In this document: positions 59,603 through 64,000 of the stretch, in pieces
How positions within the stretch are numbered: position 1 is the first letter of the stretch
How the letters are laid out: each line of letters begins with the position of its first letter
NCBI GenBank assembly: GCA_021613335.1
Contig: JAJTWR010000053.1
Coordinates: 68,501-132,500, forward strand
From: Whitmania pigra
Taxonomy: Eukaryota > Annelida > Clitellata > Hirudinida > Haemopidae
Length of the DNA stretch: 64,000 nucleotides
Reading direction: 5' to 3'
The notes under the pieces: generated by a model
Seen by the model: the letters and a program-made list of their open reading frames with translations, nothing else
Told to the model about the DNA's origin: nothing
Databases searched by the model: none
Position numbers and translations under genes: made by a program

Positions 59603-59889
59603 AATCCATCCATCCATCCATCCATTCCATCCATCCATCCATCCATCCATCCATCCATCCATCCATCCATCCATCCATCCATCCATCCATCCATCCATCC
59701 ATCCATCCATCCATTCCATCCATCCATCCATCCATCCATCCATCCCATCCATCCATCCATCCATCCATCCATCCATCCATCCATCCATCCATCCATCCAT
59801 CCATCCATCCATCCATCCATCCATCCATCCATCCATCCATCCATCCATCCATCCATCCATCCATCCATCCATCCATCCATCCATCCAAT

Positions 59890-59924
<35 letters not shown>

Positions 59925-59933
59925 GCCATCCAT
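59603..59933 (+). repeat. (CCAT)n microsatellite
   Basis: About 80 tetranucleotide units with rare 1-bp slips. It ends 54 bp before the bHLH start codon and may lie in an intron, since a polypyrimidine acceptor (gctgtttttcag, to 59962) follows. Confidence 0.95.
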
Positions 59934-59987
59934 CACTTATCCTCTAATTTGCTGTTTTTCAGATTCGGAGCAACCCCTTAAATCACA

Positions 59988-61421
59988 ATGGACGATTCAA
60001 CTTGTTACTTCTTACAGCAGGGTTTCAACGAAGAACATTTTGCTATGAGGTGTGACGACCCACTTGACCGAGGGCTAAGTTTAGGGGATAACCAGATTCC
60101 CCTCGAGGATGACCCACTTTTGTGTGATCTTCTTAACATACAGTCGGGTTTCGATATCCTCAGCACCACAAACTGTTGCAACAACAGTGCTTACATCACC
60201 AACAATAATAACAATAATATTAATAGTAATAATAATAATAGTAATAACAATAACAACTATTATTATTGCAATTATAATTGTAATAAGAAAAATTATACAG
60301 ATGAAGAAGCCATGTTTATTATTCGTGAGTTTGATCAAAATGAATTTAGTTCGAGGGGCGACTATACAAAACCTCAACCTATTGGACAGCCTGGTCGCAT
60401 CAATAGTAGCAGCGGCTTCAACCACAACTATATCAACAACAGCCAATTTATCAACTACAACCACGACCATAACGACAGCAGCAGATCTAAAAATAGTGTC
60501 TCATCGTCGTCGTCGTCATCTTCGTCATCATCTTCGCCGCCAATGGAGTTGGAATTTTCAGGTTACCCCGTGGTAAGTAGGTCCTACAATGACTCCAGTT
60601 TCAACATCAACAACAACAACGGCAACAGCAACGACAATTACAACCATCTAAACAACATCATCATCAACAATAACAACAACAACGATGACAACTACATCTT
60701 TGGCGCTTCCTGGTCGCATCACTTTTCTTCAGCTGCCATAAACTCGACTCTCAATCCAGTTCCAGTGCCTCTAGCGACAGTCGACTACATCGACTCATAC
60801 GATCCACAGCTACTCCAAGCGACCGACCGCTTTGGCGTCGACTTCAGCCAGAGCGACTCGATCGGATTGGCAGCGGACATCGCTAGTGAGTCGCTCGTTC
60901 TCAAAGGTCTGGAAAACCAATGGCTAGGAACCAGCTTTGACTGTGACTTTCTGCGAGCATCCAAAACGTCCACAGACGCTCTGAAGCCGTCGAGCGCACC
61001 CGCCAAAAAGGGTGTCGCCAAGGTGGTCGGCGAGCAGAAGCAGCGTCGGTCGGCGAACGCACGCGAGCGCGACAGAACTTACAGCGTCAATGCCGCCTTC
61101 AATCGACTGAGATCCATCATTCCAACGGACCCACCGCAAAGGAAATTGTCAAAAATCGAAACCATTCGTTTGGCTACCTGTTATATGGCTCATCTGATGA
61201 CCCTACTGAGGGCCGATACGCTTGAGCAACCGTGCGTGAAGGTCAAAGGTTCACTGACCAGATTGCTGAAAAGCAGGAAGTTGGCGAATCTGGACATGGA
61301 GAAGGATGGAGAGATGCTGCGGATGATGATGAGAGGAGAACTCGACGAAATGGCGGATAACGGACCAACGATGATTTGCACGTTCTGCCTCAGTTCCTCC
61401 AAAACCAGGGTCACGACTTGA
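59988..61421 (+). CDS. bHLH transcription factor of the paraxis/scleraxis (TCF15/SCX) type
   Basis: 477-residue single-exon coding region; an acceptor at 59962 implies a 5' untranslated intron. The bHLH domain (about 352-406) has the basic region [19 protein letters not shown], a loop with [14 protein letters not shown], and helix 2 [15 protein letters not shown]. These match the paraxis/scleraxis family, including RERDRT.SVN and KLSKIET. Near the C-terminus stands ICTFCLSSS, close to the CTFCLS motif found there in the family. The long N-terminus is low-complexity, rich in Asn (AAC/AAT runs), a 12-Ser run near 171-183 and acidic patches. The family binds E-boxes as heterodimers with E proteins and acts in mesoderm development in vertebrates; the role here is inferred. 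Confidence 0.85.
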   Translation: MDDSTCYFLQQGFNEEHFAMRCDDPLDRGLSLGDNQIPLEDDPLLCDLLNIQSGFDILSTTNCCNNSAYITNNNNNNINSNNNNSNNNNNYYYCNYNCNKKNYTDEEAMFIIREFDQNEFSSRGDYTKPQPIGQPGRINSSSGFNHNYINNSQFINYNHDHNDSSRSKNSVSSSSSSSSSSSSPPMELEFSGYPVVSRSYNDSSFNINNNNGNSNDNYNHLNNIIINNNNNNDDNYIFGASWSHHFSSAAINSTLNPVPVPLATVDYIDSYDPQLLQATDRFGVDFSQSDSIGLAADIASESLVLKGLENQWLGTSFDCDFLRASKTSTDALKPSSAPAKKGVAKVVGEQKQRRSANARERDRTYSVNAAFNRLRSIIPTDPPQRKLSKIETIRLATCYMAHLMTLLRADTLEQPCVKVKGSLTRLLKSRKLANLDMEKDGEMLRMMMRGELDEMADNGPTMICTFCLSSSKTRVTT

Positions 61422-61445
61422 TAGACGATAAGGATGTGTTTTTCG

Positions 61446-61451
61446 AATAAA
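61446..61451 (+). terminator. polyadenylation signal of the bHLH gene
   Basis: AATAAA 25 bp after the stop codon. Confidence 0.6.
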
Positions 61452-61459
61452 GATTATTT

Positions 61460-62446
61460 TTTAGCAATAATAATAATAACAATAATTATAATTATAATAA
61501 TAACAGTGATAAAAATTATAGTAATATATAGTAATATTAAATTAATTTTGTGAATAAGCTGGCTTTGTGATGTTTAAAAAAATATTATTTAATTTCGTTA
61601 ATAAATTATTGTTATTTTTTAGTATTTTCATCGATGAAACATTTTTCTGTTCTTCATTTAAATAAATTTTAAGCAACATTCTAATTTTGTTTGAGAATGA
61701 AATTTATCAATTGTTCTCAATCTCATTTCTCAAGATTATGAAACTTTGAAAATCCATTGTAAGCTTCCGCGAAGATTATTATTATAAGACGCTATATGTT
61801 ATTAATTGACATGAAATTGTTGTTAATAAAAAAGTTTAAATAAAAGCATTTATAATAGAAAGCCGTATATATTAATATTATATTATACTATATCAGTACA
61901 TAATTATTTCAGTAAATTATTTCGATAAACTCTCAAAGCACTCCGTGCGTAATGTTACGATGTTCCTCCATTTGGGATTATTTATGTAGCGCAATATCCT
62001 CAAGGGCGTCGCAAGTTAGCTATTTCAACATATTTACGGTTCGGTTTAAAAAAAAGTACAAAGAGACAAAAACATGATTTTCAATCTTTAAATGACAGAC
62101 TGAATTTTATAGATAATTTCATCAATTACGTTAATAAGATGTATTTAGTAATAACGATTATTATGAATTGCATTTCTAACAAGTTAAATGTGTAAATGTG
62201 TTAATAATAATAATGATAATAATAAAATAATAATAATTTAACAGAATAGTTTAAAAAAAAACATTGAAACAAATATCAATTTGAATTTTCAAGTACCAGC
62301 TCCAAATATGAGAAAAGCTCGCAACAAGTGTTCATTAGACACGTGACTCAGAGTTCAAAGTTCAAATGGATGACCCACGGTGACCCAGCACGAGATTCAT
62401 AATATTGTCGTAGTAACGGAAGTAAACTCTTATGGATACTGAAGAC
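61460..62446. other. AT-rich intergenic DNA
   Basis: No gene seen. Short AAT runs near 61467-61505 and 62205-62235. Confidence 0.4.
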
Positions 62447-62816
62447 ATGGATGGATGGATGGATGGATGGATGGATGGATGGATGGATGGATGGATGGAT
62501 GGATGGATGATGGATGGATGGATGGATGGATGGATGGATGGATGGATGATGGATGGATGGATGGATGGATGTGGATGGATGGATGGATGATGGATGGATG
62601 GATGGATGGGATGGATGGATGGATGGATGGATGGATGGATGGATGGATGGATGGATGATGGATGGATGGAGGATGGATGGATGGATGGATGGATGGATGG
62701 ATGGATGGATGGATGGATGGATGGATGGATGGATGGATGGATGGATGGATGGATGGATGGATGGATGGATGGATGGATGGATGGATGGATGGATGGATGG
62801 ATAAATGGATGGATGA
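62447..62816 (+). repeat. (ATGG)n microsatellite
   Basis: About 90 units with occasional ATG slips. It is the reverse-complement motif of the CCAT array at 59603-59933, and the two bracket the bHLH gene. Confidence 0.95.
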
Positions 62817-62829
62817 GCGGATAGAATAT

Positions 62830-63660
62830 TTGTTATCCCGCGGTTTAAATATCATATTCTGAAGACAGAAATTGGATATTGTAGAGTTTAATCCATTTAA
62901 ACCATTAATAAGATATATAAAATCTTACAAGAGTAAAAATCGTTTATTCAAACCTTATAATGCTCAAATTTTCCAAAACCAATTTTTCCCAATTTTCGAA
63001 TTATTTTTAAATATATCATTTAAAGAAAAAGGTTTTAAAGCTGCATTGCATTAATTTCAGAATATTATTTATTTCATTGGCCAACAAAATAAATTGTGAG
63101 ATGAAATGAACTGATCCAAATTAAAACATTGCTTTACATTTCTCGAACTGCTTGTATTTCCATGTAACGTCAATGATTGTAAATATGCAGGAAAAGGGCT
63201 AGAAATAGTTATATTTCAATAATTACTCAACAAATAAATGTAACTTTAATATTTGTATATAATTAGTACTATCAATAATACTTATTTATTATGATTGTGT
63301 TAATTTCATTGAGATATAATAACAACGATTAATATTAATTAAATTAATAACACAAATATAAATTAAATATAAACAAACATAATTTTTATAATTTTATAAA
63401 TTACAATTATTAATTTAATAATTTATTAATAATAACAGTTATATAATTATTTTAATAAAAATTAATCGATCTAATAAAATCAGTTCAACATTTGCAAATT
63501 TAAATAATGCAATAGTCAAAATGTCATCCAAATTTAACAAATTAACCCTGATACCCAATATAATAACTTATGTCATACCAACTTAAGTAAGCCATTATGT
63601 TACATTATAATAACTGTCATTATATTATATTACCTTAATTATCATTAAATTAGCGTAATT
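62830..63660. other. AT-rich intergenic DNA
   Basis: Nothing recognised on either strand. Confidence 0.4.
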
Positions 63661-63672
63661 CAATAAATTAAC

Positions 63673-63762
63673 CAAAGGTGGGCATCCCACTGTCGTAACA
63701 CGCCACGCCTTCCTGCATTCTATGACGTCCAAAGCAATTTCATAATGCGATCCTTCCGGAAC
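63673..63762 (-). CDS. possible internal exon at the window edge
   Basis: Between acceptor ttaattag and donor gttaat the minus strand has a 90-bp frame, phase 0 at both ends, reading VPEGSHYEIALDVIECRKAW then RVTTVGCPPL. The other two frames have stops. The VTTVGC ending vaguely recalls cystine-knot cytokine ends, but this is too short to classify. Confidence 0.3.
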
Positions 63763-64000
63763 CTAATTAAAATTTAAATACTTGTATTGTTTGATTTTGT
63801 TAACAAATAATTATTTGAAGGAGGACGATGTCGAAAGAAATATTTCCCATAAGCTCAAAGTATTTATCACATCATCTTACGTAATTATAATGGGAACCTC
63901 ACTGTAGGAACCACAAGATATGACATTAAAACAAAATTGAATACATTTAAAACTAATAAAAATAGAAAGACATTTAACTGTCATGAAATGAAACACTTTA

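Noticed and set aside
59431..60048. His-Pro-Ser-Ile repeat protein and its Asp-Gly-Trp-Met opposite strand
   Set aside because: Artefacts of the CCAT tetranucleotide array.
62430..62862. Asp-Gly-Trp-Met repeat frames
   Set aside because: Artefacts of the ATGG array.
63840..63920. Second possible exon at the window edge (CGSYSEVPIII)
   Set aside because: Its phase does not match the candidate exon at 63673-63762.

Overview
The window reads as nuclear DNA of an AT-rich invertebrate animal. Genes have short introns with GT-AG borders, animal polyadenylation signals (AATAAA) and animal-only families: a paraxis/scleraxis-type bHLH factor, ADAMTS-like metalloproteases with ShKT domains, a PAN plus discoidin lectin and a MNK-like kinase. 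Microsatellites and many transposable-element families fill the rest. The phylum cannot be fixed from the sequence alone.

Layout. 1-8 kb: a possible tiny secreted peptide gene, duplicated AT-rich modules around a TTA microsatellite, and an intronless gene for a two-domain MNK-like protein (4034-5962). 8-18 kb: retroelement tails, then three tandem copies of a PAN/discoidin lectin gene on the minus strand. The first is largely intact, with a hAT element nested in another hAT element in one intron; the second and third are decayed. A Mutator-like MITE and a dead mariner follow. 18-22 kb: microsatellite, a hAT MITE, LINE and SINE pieces. 22.7-27.6 kb: a complete 17-exon metalloprotease gene (copy A). 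28-34 kb: LINE, a hAT-like piece and a Ty3/gypsy pol. 34.1-34.8 kb: the 3' half of a gene for a poly-cysteine type I membrane protein. 37.5-42.3 kb: metalloprotease copy B. 44-45 kb: LTR-element remains. 45.5-47.1 kb: the inverted paralog of the membrane-protein gene. 49.2-53.6 kb: metalloprotease copy C, a pseudogene without its catalytic exons. 54-59 kb: tandem repeats and a LINE piece. 60-61.4 kb: the bHLH gene, flanked by CCAT/ATGG repeats.

How it fits together. The main locus is a cluster of secreted ADAMTS-like proteases. Each has a signal peptide, propeptide, zinc site and Cys-rich domain followed by five ShKT modules. They arose by segmental duplication that also copied upstream DNA; the membrane-protein gene was duplicated in inverted orientation among them. 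Paralogs serve as natural empty-site controls, so several transposon insertions can be delimited to the base with target-site duplications. Nothing here is an operon, and no functional link between the kinase, lectin, protease and bHLH genes is visible beyond neighbourhood.

The most unusual items are the pseudokinase-kinase tandem MNK protein, the protease-ShKT5 architecture with a copy that kept only intact ShKT exons, the poly-Cys membrane protein pair, and the Mutator-like MITE that duplicated a stop codon. Exon models were made by eye from splice consensus, reading phase and paralog comparison; none has transcript support here.
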